Below, one piece after another: positions 21,153-30,118 of a DNA stretch of 64,000 nt (position 1 is the first letter of the stretch; every line of letters starts with the position of its first letter). Location: contig NZ_CP018835.1 of NCBI RefSeq assembly GCF_002196515.1, forward strand, positions 1,426,001 through 1,490,000, in the 5' to 3' direction. The translations under genes were made by a program, and so were the position numbers. Under the pieces are notes generated by a model, which saw nothing but the letters and a program-made list of their open reading frames with translations, made no database searches and had not been told where the DNA came from. The DNA comes from Vibrio gazogenes. Its GTDB lineage: Bacteria; Pseudomonadota; Gammaproteobacteria; Enterobacterales; Vibrionaceae.

Positions 21153-23423
21153 TCAGCGCTGGTGAATGCCATACCAGAGCTGTCCCATCGCAATACCGCT
21201 ATCATTGACCGGAACCATAGTGCCGCTATATATCGGCTGTGTGTGTTCATCCCAGTTGTGCCACAAGATATCCATCAACAATCGGTTCTGAAAAACGCCG
21301 CCACTGACAATCACCGGCAGTGATGGATAACGACCCGCCATCTGCTGAATCGCCCCGGCCAGCGCTGCAATCAGCCCCTGACAAGCATCGGACACGGCCT
21401 CTTGGCTGAGCCAAATTTTCGATTCAATCCCCCGAATCAACAACGGTTGCCAATCCAGTAGCGAAGTCCCGTCTTCCCAGTTCATCTCCCACGGTGTATC
21501 GGCTTGCCCCGCTGTCATTGCTGCAGATTCCACCAGTAAGCCACTTTCGCCGTCAAAATCAGGCCGCCCCAGCAATGCACCTAAACAGGCCCACGCATCG
21601 AACAGTCGCCCGACAGAAGTACACCGTGGTGAGTGTTGACCGGACAGCCACAGTTGATGAAGGTTGAAAAAGTCATGTTCATGCCACGATTGAAATGCCG
21701 GATGTGCCAGTGACTGGATGTCTTGCAGTGAATAACATTCAAGTAGCATCGCCAGAAGAATCCGGGCGGGCTCACGAATGGCCTGCTCTCCGCCAATCAA
21801 GCGAAACGGCTTTAAACAACCACAACGTTGATAACCTTGCGTATCCGCCAGCAAGACTTCTCCGCCCCAGACCGTGTCATCATCGCCCATACCGGTACCA
21901 TCAAATGCAAATCCTAATACGGGGCCGGTTAACTGATATTCTGCCATCACCGCCAGAATATGAGCGTGATGATGCTGTACCTGTAAAAGGTTGCCGGATT
22001 GCGCTTTAGCGGACTGGGTTGAAAAATATCCCGGGTGATAGTCACAAACCCATTGTGAAGGCTCACACTGGTATAGATGTTGAAATAACGAAATCGTCTT
22101 TTCATACCGTTGTTGTGTATCCAGATCATCCAGATCACCGATATAGGGCGACAACATAGCCTGTCCGGACAAGGCCATAGCAATCGTCGCTTTTTGCTGA
22201 GCCCCCATTGCCACAACAGGCGCCCCCTGATAATCACAGTGATGACTGAATGGTGCATAACCTCTTGCCATCCGCAGCACCCGAATAGCGTGACCGGCCT
22301 GATGAACAATACTATCGTCACAAGGATTGGCAATCGGCCGATCATGATCCAACACACCGTCTAAAGCTTCGCCAAACAGACGCAACATCTCATCGCTGTC
22401 AGTCACTAGTGGCATCCCGGAAAGATTGCCGCTGGTCATCACGAGAATCGGCTCACTCCGGTAGCGACGATATTGCTCAAACAGCAGATGATGTAACGGG
22501 GTATAAGGGAGCATCACGCCCAAATAAGGACTGTCGCACGAAACGTCGGGGACAAGATGCGGATGAGAGCGACGCTTCATCAACACGATCGGGGCAGCAC
22601 TGGCGGCTAATGCCTGCCATTCGGCAGTTTCCCCACTGACATATTGCATCGCGGTTTCGACACAATCGACCATGACAGCAAAGGGTTTACGCTGACGGTG
22701 CTTCATTTGGCGCAATTTCATCACACTGGCTGGCAAGGTTGCATCACAAACCAGATGGAAGCCCCCAATCCCTTTCACAGCGATCACACCGCCACGGCTG
22801 AGTATCTCGGCAGCGTGTTCAAATACCTCATCATACCGGGTAGCCTGAGTATCACGCAGAGAAACCCTCGGTCCACAATGGTGACAACTGGTGGGCTGCG
22901 CATGATAGCGTCGATTGCTCGGCTCTTGATAGGCCTGTAAACATGACGGGCAGAAATCAAACGCTTTCATTGAGGTGTTTACCCGATCATAAGGCAGTTG
23001 CTCAATAATCGAATATCTGGGACCACAATGGGTACAGTTGATAAATGGATAGTGATAATAAGGAGAACGTTCATCATTCATTTCAGACAAACATTCAGGG
23101 CAGATCGACTGATCCGGAGCAACACTGACAGCGACATGCGTCTCATGCTGACTCGGATGAATGGTAAACCCTTGTGCGCGCCCCAGATGCTGACGCGAGC
23201 AAGCAACATCATCAACTCTGGCAAGCCGGGGCGGACGTTCATGCAGCGCCCGAACAAACAAATCAAGTGCCTCTTTGCGCCCCTGAACGTCAATTTTGAC
23301 ACCGGCAGAGCTATTCATCACCCAGCCGGATAAATGATGCTGAACCGCAAGCTGATAGACAAAGGGGCGGAAACCGACCCCTTGAACAACCCCGGAGACA
23401 CAAATAAAATATCGTTCATTCAT
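21153..23423 (-). CDS. hypF: Carbamoyltransferase HypF
   Basis: A 756-residue HypF: acylphosphatase domain (GVVQGVGFRPFVYQLA), zinc-finger-like region with four CxxC motifs (CPEC, CTHC, CPSC, CHHC), YrdC domain and Kae1-like carbamoyltransferase domain with HHHAH. It uses carbamoyl phosphate and ATP to make the HypE thiocarboxamide. Length matches the E. coli protein (750). Confidence 0.98.
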   Translation of the reverse strand: MNERYFICVSGVVQGVGFRPFVYQLAVQHHLSGWVMNSSAGVKIDVQGRKEALDLFVRALHERPPRLARVDDVACSRQHLGRAQGFTIHPSQHETHVAVSVAPDQSICPECLSEMNDERSPYYHYPFINCTHCGPRYSIIEQLPYDRVNTSMKAFDFCPSCLQAYQEPSNRRYHAQPTSCHHCGPRVSLRDTQATRYDEVFEHAAEILSRGGVIAVKGIGGFHLVCDATLPASVMKLRQMKHRQRKPFAVMVDCVETAMQYVSGETAEWQALAASAAPIVLMKRRSHPHLVPDVSCDSPYLGVMLPYTPLHHLLFEQYRRYRSEPILVMTSGNLSGMPLVTDSDEMLRLFGEALDGVLDHDRPIANPCDDSIVHQAGHAIRVLRMARGYAPFSHHCDYQGAPVVAMGAQQKATIAMALSGQAMLSPYIGDLDDLDTQQRYEKTISLFQHLYQCEPSQWVCDYHPGYFSTQSAKAQSGNLLQVQHHHAHILAVMAEYQLTGPVLGFAFDGTGMGDDDTVWGGEVLLADTQGYQRCGCLKPFRLIGGEQAIREPARILLAMLLECYSLQDIQSLAHPAFQSWHEHDFFNLHQLWLSGQHSPRCTSVGRLFDAWACLGALLGRPDFDGESGLLVESAAMTAGQADTPWEMNWEDGTSLLDWQPLLIRGIESKIWLSQEAVSDACQGLIAALAGAIQQMAGRYPSLPVIVSGGVFQNRLLMDILWHNWDEHTQPIYSGTMVPVNDSGIAMGQLWYGIHQR

Positions 23424-23512
23424 GGCACAACCAGCCCTGAGAACTAAAGAGACGAGAGAACGAAAAGTCTGCTCATTGAAAACACTTTCTTATGGAAGAA
23501 AACCCTGCCCAC

Positions 23513-24091
23513 TCAAGAGAGTAGAAACGAACCACCCAGCATGGCGACAATAGCGCCAAGCATTTTCACCAAGCGGCCACTGGCTGAAAAACGCAACACA
23601 GCACTGCCAATGACAATACCGGTCATATGTAACAAGAACGTGGAAAGTACAAAGCCACTGAAATAAGCCAATGCATGGCTATTGAACGGCATCTCTGCAC
23701 CGTGTGCCATCCCATGAAAGACCGCAAATGCCATGACTAAAACCGTGACCCATAAATGAGAAACTTGCACACTCCGCCAGAGCAAAATGCCCATCACGAC
23801 GACACTGAGCGCGATATACAGTTCTACGCTCGGGATCACTAAACCGGACACCCCTAAAATGCCACCGACAATCATCAATGCGATGAAAGAAAGCGGCATC
23901 TGCCAGCGACTTCTTCCCCCAAATAAAGCCGCCAAGACACCAACACTGATCATCACACTAAGATGATCGACACCAGTCAGTGGATGCAAGATGCCACTTT
24001 CAAAACCATGATCTCCCCCATGACCGGAGTGTGCGAATGCCAGTGGAGAAAACAAAACCAGTAACCCAAGGAGTAAATTCTTTATTTTCAT
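23513..24091 (-). CDS. hupE: HupE/UreJ-family nickel permease-like protein
   Basis: A 192-residue membrane protein with a signal peptide (LLLGLLVLFSPLAFA) followed by the conserved HSGHGG and HPLTGVDHLSVMISVG motif, then about six transmembrane segments. HupE/UreJ proteins are linked to hydrogenase and urease loci and mediate nickel uptake in Rhizobium. ATG at 24091 is chosen for the signal peptide; an upstream extension of 12 residues would disrupt it. The HypB His-rich domain and this permease point to strong nickel demand. Confidence 0.92.
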   Translation of the reverse strand: MKIKNLLLGLLVLFSPLAFAHSGHGGDHGFESGILHPLTGVDHLSVMISVGVLAALFGGRSRWQMPLSFIALMIVGGILGVSGLVIPSVELYIALSVVVMGILLWRSVQVSHLWVTVLVMAFAVFHGMAHGAEMPFNSHALAYFSGFVLSTFLLHMTGIVIGSAVLRFSASGRLVKMLGAIVAMLGGSFLLS

Positions 24092-24127
24092 GTTGATCTC
24101 TTTCTCTAAGACTAAATATATTCCCAA

Positions 24128-24955
24128 CTATTGATTCAACCCGAGAATCCTTTCTGCGTGCGTATAAATATTGGCTTGTCCCGGCCGGCAATAACCACAC
24201 AACGTGACATTGAGACGTTCCGCTAAATCAACCGCCATATCAGTCGCGGCTGAGATGGCACATAAAATCTCCACCCCACCAGCTGCGGCTTTTTGCACCA
24301 TTTCAAAGCTGGCCCGGCTCGTAACCAAGACCACCCCTTTCCGTTTATGATGCTTGGTGACCCAACCGATTAATTTATCGAGCGCAATATGCCGTCCGAC
24401 ATCTTCAAATAATGTTTCCAATTCACCGTGTGTGTTCATATATGCCGCCGCATGACAAGATCCGGTCAGTTGATTCAGTTGCTGGCTCTGCTGCAAACGA
24501 TTTAAAGCATCATCCAATTTCTGCAAATGAAATGTTGTATGGCTTTCCAGTGGTGTTTGTACACGACAAACATGAGCCAACTGGTCCGTACCACAGAGAC
24601 CACATCCGGTCATCCCCGCCATTGTCCGCCGTTTTTCCTGAAGACGGCTGATACAGCGGTTGGCAATATCGATCGAGAGCGTGATGCCATCAGGGCTCAT
24701 CTGAATGTTGATATCATGAATATCACGATCATGATCAATGATGCCTTCGGTCAGCGAAAACCCGACAGCAAACATATCCAAATCTCTGGGGGTACACATC
24801 ATGACGGTGTAAGCCACCCCGTTATATTCCAAAGCAACAGGCACTTCCTGAATCAGCGTATCGTCAACCAGATGACACTGACGCTCCTGCCGATAGCGAA
24901 CAATTTTTTTATGACTGACAGAATCAATATTCTGTACCGTGAAAGGTTCATTCAT
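24128..24955 (-). CDS. fdhD: Formate dehydrogenase accessory sulfurtransferase FdhD
   Basis: A 275-residue FdhD. It transfers sulfur from IscS to the molybdenum of the bis-MGD cofactor, a step required for formate dehydrogenase activity. The CGLCG (CxxC) loop is at about residue 125, and TSRASFEMVQKAAAGG is also present. Its place next to fdhF and fhlA is fitting, since E. coli encodes FdhD elsewhere with other formate dehydrogenases. Confidence 0.97.
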   Translation of the reverse strand: MNEPFTVQNIDSVSHKKIVRYRQERQCHLVDDTLIQEVPVALEYNGVAYTVMMCTPRDLDMFAVGFSLTEGIIDHDRDIHDINIQMSPDGITLSIDIANRCISRLQEKRRTMAGMTGCGLCGTDQLAHVCRVQTPLESHTTFHLQKLDDALNRLQQSQQLNQLTGSCHAAAYMNTHGELETLFEDVGRHIALDKLIGWVTKHHKRKGVVLVTSRASFEMVQKAAAGGVEILCAISAATDMAVDLAERLNVTLCGYCRPGQANIYTHAERILGLNQ

Positions 24956-24969
24956 AGGTCAATCCTGAT

Positions 24970-27051
24970 TCATGACGAGGTTGATTCAGTCTCAGGCAAA
25001 TAGTCCTTGCTACTAATCCCCATCCGTTGCATTCGTGACAGTAATGTGGTCCTTTTTAAACCAAGTTTTGCAGCCGCACCACGGGCGCCAGCGACAATAC
25101 CATTACTTTCTTTAAGCGCCTGAATCACCGTATCACGATTTATTTCAATCGTATCGGTTTTCTCTCGCTGAGCGTCTGTGGCATGCTCCTGTTGCTGCAA
25201 TTCAGCTTTCGGGACTTCCAAGCCTAATTTCACTAATTCGTCCAATGGAACATTCAGCACATCACCACGCGTTAAAATCACAGATCGCTCAATAAAGTTA
25301 CGTAACTGCCTGACATTACCCGGCCAGGCAAATGCGGTCAGTGCACGCATCGTTTCATTGGTAATCGCAGTAATATGCTTCCCCATTTGCTTGGCAATCA
25401 CCCGTGTAAAATGCTTTACCAATAAGGGGATATCTTCCGGCCGCTGACGGAGCGGCGGGATTTCTATCGGGAAAATATTCAATCGGTAATACAGGTCATT
25501 GCGAAACGTTTTTTCCTGAACCATAGAGAGTAAATCTGCATTGGTTGCAACTACGATCCGCACATCAACCTGAATCAACTGGTTTTTCCCGACCCGTTCA
25601 ATTTCATTTTCCTGTAATACCCGCAACAACTTCGGTTGCAACGCCAACGGCATATCACCGATTTCGTCTAAAAACAGCGTCCCTTGATGGGCCTGCTCAA
25701 AACGTCCAACCCGCTGATGGACGGCTCCGGTAAACGCACCACGCTCATGCCCGAAAAGCTCACTCTCAAATAATCCCTCCGGCACGGCGGCACAGTTCAT
25801 TTTCACCATCCGTTTTTGGCTACGCCGACTCATCTTATGAATCGCCCGGGCAACCAGTTCTTTACCGGTTCCGGTTTCACCCAGAATCAAAACCGTACTA
25901 TCACAATCAGCGACCATCGCAACCTGATCAAGCACTCGGTTCATCGCTTCACTCTGGCTGATAATATCGTCAAAAATACGCTGCTTCTCATCTTTTGACT
26001 CAATCGAAATGTATTCACTTTTCGGCAGCACTTTCGTGTGCGTTTCATGCACACTTAAACTATGCATCGCCATCGCAACCCGCGCCGCAATTTGCTGAAG
26101 CAAGTCAAGATCGAGCGCCACATTTTGATCGTTCTTATGCAGCATATAGGCAATGTATCCGACGCGATTGGTCCGGAATACCATGGGAATCACGATCAGC
26201 TGTTCGATATCTTCTGCAAACTCAATTGCATTCTTCTGAAAAAATAATGGCCTTAAATCATCGCCCTGAATGAATACGGGCGAATAAGGATCTTTCGTAT
26301 TGTGAAACGCACTGTCATCACTAAAAAAATGGCAATGATGATGAATGTCGCCCTGAATCAAATCGCTGGTGTACTGAATGTAATGCCCTTGATAAGGTTC
26401 AATCAGTGCTAAATGATGCATCGCAAAATGTTGCTTCAGACAACGGAGCAAAGAATTGAGTAATGTTTCTTTACTATTTTGGCTGATAACTGCATTCGTC
26501 ACGTCCACCAGAATATGATAGTTATCTCGTTCATGGCTCAGTTGCTGAGCCACATTCGACGCTAATTCATGCTCAACAACATGTGCAATGAAAGAGACGA
26601 GAATACTACTGACCATGCGAAACTGCTTTTCACCATCCGCCATATGACTGAGCTTAGGGTTGATAAACTCAATCACTCCCAGTTGCTGACTGACTGTGTT
26701 CAGCGGCATTTTGCAATAATGATCAATGTCCCGGTAAGCCGGATGATCAGCAAAATGAGGATAGTAATAAGCAAAGCCGTCACGATCGAGTTCGTAGACG
26801 CCATCATCATAAGACTGATGATATAAACCTATCTCTTGAGGATGAAATGTCTCATGCTGAACTTGCTGATCGCTATCAACATAGTAAAGAAGCAATTCAT
26901 CAGAAACGTCCCGATGCAGGATAATGTTCATCCGCTCGACTTGCAGAAATGAACATTCCTCATCATTTAGAAATTTCAATAAGTCAGACATATCGTGAAT
27001 CGATAGCATGGCTTTTGAAAAGTTCATCAACTCTTGAGCAATTCTATTCAT
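24970..27051 (-). CDS. fhlA: Formate-sensing sigma-54 activator FhlA
   Basis: A 693-residue enhancer-binding protein, the same length as E. coli FhlA (692). Two GAF-like sensor domains fill about residues 1-350. The AAA+ domain begins near 370 with Walker A GETGTGKELVARAIH near 390, then the sigma-54 contact loop GAFTGA. A Fis-type HTH (RGAAAKLGLKRTTLLSRM) is at the end. FhlA is activated by formate and drives hyc/hyf and fdhF transcription. It lies downstream of fdhF, within the unit it should activate, which would give positive feedback. A long inverted repeat in the 90-base gap may tune its expression. Confidence 0.96.
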   Translation of the reverse strand: MNRIAQELMNFSKAMLSIHDMSDLLKFLNDEECSFLQVERMNIILHRDVSDELLLYYVDSDQQVQHETFHPQEIGLYHQSYDDGVYELDRDGFAYYYPHFADHPAYRDIDHYCKMPLNTVSQQLGVIEFINPKLSHMADGEKQFRMVSSILVSFIAHVVEHELASNVAQQLSHERDNYHILVDVTNAVISQNSKETLLNSLLRCLKQHFAMHHLALIEPYQGHYIQYTSDLIQGDIHHHCHFFSDDSAFHNTKDPYSPVFIQGDDLRPLFFQKNAIEFAEDIEQLIVIPMVFRTNRVGYIAYMLHKNDQNVALDLDLLQQIAARVAMAMHSLSVHETHTKVLPKSEYISIESKDEKQRIFDDIISQSEAMNRVLDQVAMVADCDSTVLILGETGTGKELVARAIHKMSRRSQKRMVKMNCAAVPEGLFESELFGHERGAFTGAVHQRVGRFEQAHQGTLFLDEIGDMPLALQPKLLRVLQENEIERVGKNQLIQVDVRIVVATNADLLSMVQEKTFRNDLYYRLNIFPIEIPPLRQRPEDIPLLVKHFTRVIAKQMGKHITAITNETMRALTAFAWPGNVRQLRNFIERSVILTRGDVLNVPLDELVKLGLEVPKAELQQQEHATDAQREKTDTIEINRDTVIQALKESNGIVAGARGAAAKLGLKRTTLLSRMQRMGISSKDYLPETESTSS

Positions 27052-27073
27052 AATCAGTCACGACTCAATCAAA

Positions 27074-27128
27074 GGCTCTTTACACCAGATGAATATATAC
27101 AGAACATTGTACACATACGTAAAGAGCC
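27074..27128. repeat. 10-bp inverted repeat in the fdhF-fhlA gap
   Basis: GGCTCTTTAC at 27074-27083 and GTAAAGAGCC at 27119-27128 are perfect complements 35 bases apart. The repeat fills most of the gap between the fdhF stop and the fhlA start. It may be an RNA hairpin (partial terminator or mRNA stabiliser). Confidence 0.7.
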
Positions 27129-27141
27129 CATATTGATCTAA

Positions 27142-29289
27142 TCACGCATATGCAACATGTGATTTAAGTCGCGCTTTCATTTGACTATATTCTGACTGAA
27201 CATGGTTTTCAGCCCATGCTTGATCCTCAATCGCCTCAACCTTGACAGCACAATACTTAAATTCAGGTGTGCTCGAAATCGGATCAACATGCTCAATAGT
27301 CAGCTCGTTACATGCACCGATCCACCATTGATAAGTCATGTAAACCGCACCGACATTAACCCGTTCTGAAACATTGGCGCGCGTAATCACTTTGCCTCGC
27401 CGGGAGGACACCCAAACGAGTTGCTGATCTGCGATGCCCCGTTGTTTCGCATCGAGTGGATTCATCTGTACGTATCCCGGTTCATCTGCCAGCGTTGAAA
27501 GTGCTTTGCAGTTCCCCGTCATCGAACGGCATGAATAATGACCAATTTCACGAACAGTGGAGAGAACTAAAGGATACTCGGCATCCGTTTGTTCCAACGG
27601 TGGACGCCAAGGTGCACCGATAAACTTCCCTTTTCCTGATGGGGTCGCAAACTTATTGCCTTCAAACAAGAACGACGTTCCGGGGTGATCTTCTGTCGGG
27701 CAAGGCCACATCACAGATTTCAGCCCTTCCATTTTTTCATAGGTAACGCCGGCAAATAATGGTGTCAGTGCCCGCATTTCATCCCAGATTTCTTGCGTAT
27801 TTTGATACTGCATCGGATAGCCCATGCGCGTGGCTAGCAGACTGAAGATCTCCCAGTCAGGTTTGACACCTTCTGGCGGAGTGACGGCTTTGTAGAAGCG
27901 CTGGAATCCCCGATCAGCACTGGTATACACACCTTCATGTTCCCCCCAACTGGTTGATGGGAAAATAATGTCAGCCATTTCAGCGGTTTTGGTCATGAAG
28001 ATATCTTGCACAATGACGAGGTCTAACTGACGCATGGTTTCGCGCATCGCATTCAGATCAGCTTCGGTCTGCGCCGGATCCTCACCAAAAATGTAGAACG
28101 CCTTACAAGTGCCGTCAGCAACTTTATGACCGATATCAGTCATACGATAGCCAGGAGTTGCTGATAGCTTGACGCCCCAAGCCTGCTCAAATTTTTCACG
28201 AATCTGATCGTCAGTGACCGGCTGATACCCAGGAAATTGATGGGGTAACATCCCCAAATCACAGGTCCCCTGAACATTGTTCTGGCCCCGAACCGGACCA
28301 CAACCAACGCCACGACGGCCAAAGTTACCTGTCATTAACGCCAGAGCCGCCAAACCGCGTACCACATCAACCGCCTGACCGAACTGGGTAACGCCCATGC
28401 CCCATAAAATCATCGCTCCGGAAGATTTGGCATAAGTCCGGGCTGCTTGCCGAACTTCAGCCGCTTTCAGTCCGGTCAGATGTTCGACTTTTTCAGGCGC
28501 ATAATCCATGACGATCTTACGGAATTCATCAAACCCTTCGGTGTAATTTTGCACATACGATTTATCGTAGAGGTTTTCATCAATCAGCGTATAAGCCAAC
28601 GCATTGACAACCGCCATGTTAGAACCGTTTTTAAGCGCCAGCCATTGATCAGCCACCCGAACCGATTCAATTTTTCGCGGGTCACAGACAATGACTTTCG
28701 CACCATTGTCACGCGCTTTAAAGATGCGTCTCGCAATCACGGGATGAGAATCAGCAACGTTGTAACCAAAGATCAGCAAGCATTTGGCTTCTTCAATTTC
28801 AGGGATGGCATTACTCATTGCACCATTACCCACCACGGATTCCAAACCGGCAACCGAAGGGGCATGACAAACCCTTGCGCAGTGGTCAACGTTATTGGTA
28901 CCAATCACCGCGCGGGCTAATTTTTGCATCACATAGTTGGATTCATTACCCGGCCCCCGGGCTGATCCGGTCGTCATAATCGCATCAGGACCATATTGCT
29001 GCTTGATTGCCAACAACTTCTCTGCTGCAAAATCCAATGCTTCATCCCAGGAAACCGCTTCAAGCTTGTCAGTTTTGGTGCGACGAATCATGGGTTGTTT
29101 CAAACGTGGTGTCAGTAGTTGGGTGTCATTTAAAAAATCCCACCCATAGTATCCTTTTAAACACAGTTGGCCTTCATTCGTTCTGCCATTCGCTGGCTCG
29201 GCACCAACCACCTTATTGTTTTCAACCAGTAGGTTTAACTTACATCCTGTACCACAATAGGGGCACACGACTAATTTTTTTTCGATCAT
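27142..29289 (-). CDS. fdhF: Formate dehydrogenase H, cysteine form
   Basis: A 715-residue molybdopterin oxidoreductase, the same length as E. coli FdhF. The N-terminal 4Fe-4S motif is CPYCGTGCKLNLL with a downstream Cys. The molybdenum ligand position reads CARVCHAPSVAGL: Cys141, codon TGT at 28867-28869, where E. coli has selenocysteine (UGA) at residue 140. No in-frame TGA or SECIS is needed. The C-terminal molydopterin-dinucleotide domain (TREIGHYSCRSMTGNCKAL) is intact. It oxidises formate to CO2 and passes electrons to the hydrogenase through HydN/HyfA-type ferredoxins. Confidence 0.97.
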   Translation of the reverse strand: MIEKKLVVCPYCGTGCKLNLLVENNKVVGAEPANGRTNEGQLCLKGYYGWDFLNDTQLLTPRLKQPMIRRTKTDKLEAVSWDEALDFAAEKLLAIKQQYGPDAIMTTGSARGPGNESNYVMQKLARAVIGTNNVDHCARVCHAPSVAGLESVVGNGAMSNAIPEIEEAKCLLIFGYNVADSHPVIARRIFKARDNGAKVIVCDPRKIESVRVADQWLALKNGSNMAVVNALAYTLIDENLYDKSYVQNYTEGFDEFRKIVMDYAPEKVEHLTGLKAAEVRQAARTYAKSSGAMILWGMGVTQFGQAVDVVRGLAALALMTGNFGRRGVGCGPVRGQNNVQGTCDLGMLPHQFPGYQPVTDDQIREKFEQAWGVKLSATPGYRMTDIGHKVADGTCKAFYIFGEDPAQTEADLNAMRETMRQLDLVIVQDIFMTKTAEMADIIFPSTSWGEHEGVYTSADRGFQRFYKAVTPPEGVKPDWEIFSLLATRMGYPMQYQNTQEIWDEMRALTPLFAGVTYEKMEGLKSVMWPCPTEDHPGTSFLFEGNKFATPSGKGKFIGAPWRPPLEQTDAEYPLVLSTVREIGHYSCRSMTGNCKALSTLADEPGYVQMNPLDAKQRGIADQQLVWVSSRRGKVITRANVSERVNVGAVYMTYQWWIGACNELTIEHVDPISSTPEFKYCAVKVEAIEDQAWAENHVQSEYSQMKARLKSHVAYA

Positions 29290-29329
29290 AATTATCTCAC
29301 TATCCCCAATGTTCCATTCTCGTGCTGCT

Positions 29330-29878
29330 TCAAGCCGAAATAACAGACGCCTGACTCGCTGCCGCTTCTCGTTTCTGTTGGCTGGTTTGTTGCAGTGACT
29401 CAGGTGCGATCAACCGAATGGCCTCTGTTGGACAAACCTCAACACAAGCAGGTCCTTCTTCTCGCTGTGAACACAAATCACACTTCAGCGCTTGGGATTG
29501 AGGCACTTGTTTTTGGAAAAGCGCGGCATGTTCAGACACCGTATTTTTCATCCGGGTCATGACACTCATCGCGCCATACGGACAGGCAATTACACAGGTC
29601 TTACAGCCAATACAACGGGACTGAATTACCTTCACGTAACCATCTTCATGAACAATGGCATGATTAGGACAAACTTGTGCACATGGGGCATCGTCACACT
29701 GACGACACATCACAGGGACAGAGACTTCTGCGTTTTTCACCAGTTGTAAGCGTGGCGCAAATTCCTCGGTTCCATTCAAAGTACCCGATGACTCATCCTG
29801 ATGAGCGACCGCACATGCAATCTCACAGGTTCGACAACCAATACACTTATTGGCGTCAGCAAATACAAATCGATTCAT
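29330..29878 (-). CDS. hydN: 4Fe-4S electron carrier HydN
   Basis: A 182-residue polyferredoxin with four 4Fe-4S clusters: motifs CIGCRTCEIAC, CRQCDDAPCAQVCP, CIGCKTCVIACP and CDLCSQREEGPACVEVCP. HydN in E. coli is encoded with fdhF-related genes and supports formate dehydrogenase H electron flow. The start at 29878 has AAGGA six bases before it; a longer frame would add seven residues. It is first in the fdhF unit and is preceded by a sigma-54 promoter. Confidence 0.94.
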   Translation of the reverse strand: MNRFVFADANKCIGCRTCEIACAVAHQDESSGTLNGTEEFAPRLQLVKNAEVSVPVMCRQCDDAPCAQVCPNHAIVHEDGYVKVIQSRCIGCKTCVIACPYGAMSVMTRMKNTVSEHAALFQKQVPQSQALKCDLCSQREEGPACVEVCPTEAIRLIAPESLQQTSQQKREAAASQASVISA

Positions 29879-29943
29879 GCTGTATCCTTTTTGTGTCAAT
29901 ACAACAGAGTATCTTCAGACTCTGGGGGTGGTTAATCATTACA

Positions 29944-29959
29944 GGCACAACACGTGCCA
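29944..29959 (-). promoter_or_regulatory. Sigma-54 promoter of hydN-fdhF-fhlA-fdhD-hupE-hyp
   Basis: Minus-strand TGGCACGTGTTGTGCC has the -24 GG and -12 GC of the sigma-54 consensus exactly ten bases apart; the -24 element TGGCAC is perfect. Transcription should start roughly 55 bases before the hydN ATG. Confidence 0.82.
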
Positions 29960-30081
29960 ATCCGGGAGCTACGATTTAAAATCATTTAATCTTATGATTT
30001 ATAAGCATAAATAAGTGAAAAATTAAAAAAACAAAGCCAATCAGGGAGCTCAGCGTTTCTTTTGACCTGATTGTCCAATGA

Positions 30082-30108
30082 CAAAAGTGTCGAGGTTCGA
30101 CACTTTTG
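30082..30108. promoter_or_regulatory. Perfect dyad with TGTCGA core, probable FhlA upstream activating site
   Basis: Two 12-base arms (CAAAAGTGTCGA and TCGACACTTTTG) flank a 3-base spacer. The centre is about 150 bases upstream of the -12 element of the hydN promoter. The same AGTGTCGA half-site occurs twice upstream of the hyfA sigma-54 promoter. It also lies just after the hycI stop, so a hairpin terminator role is possible, although no T-tract follows. Confidence 0.65.
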
Positions 30109-30118
30109 CCGCATTGCA

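Noticed and set aside
27142..29289. Formate dehydrogenase as a selenoprotein
   Set aside because: The frame runs without an internal TGA and the key residue is encoded by TGT, so no selenocysteine insertion is needed.
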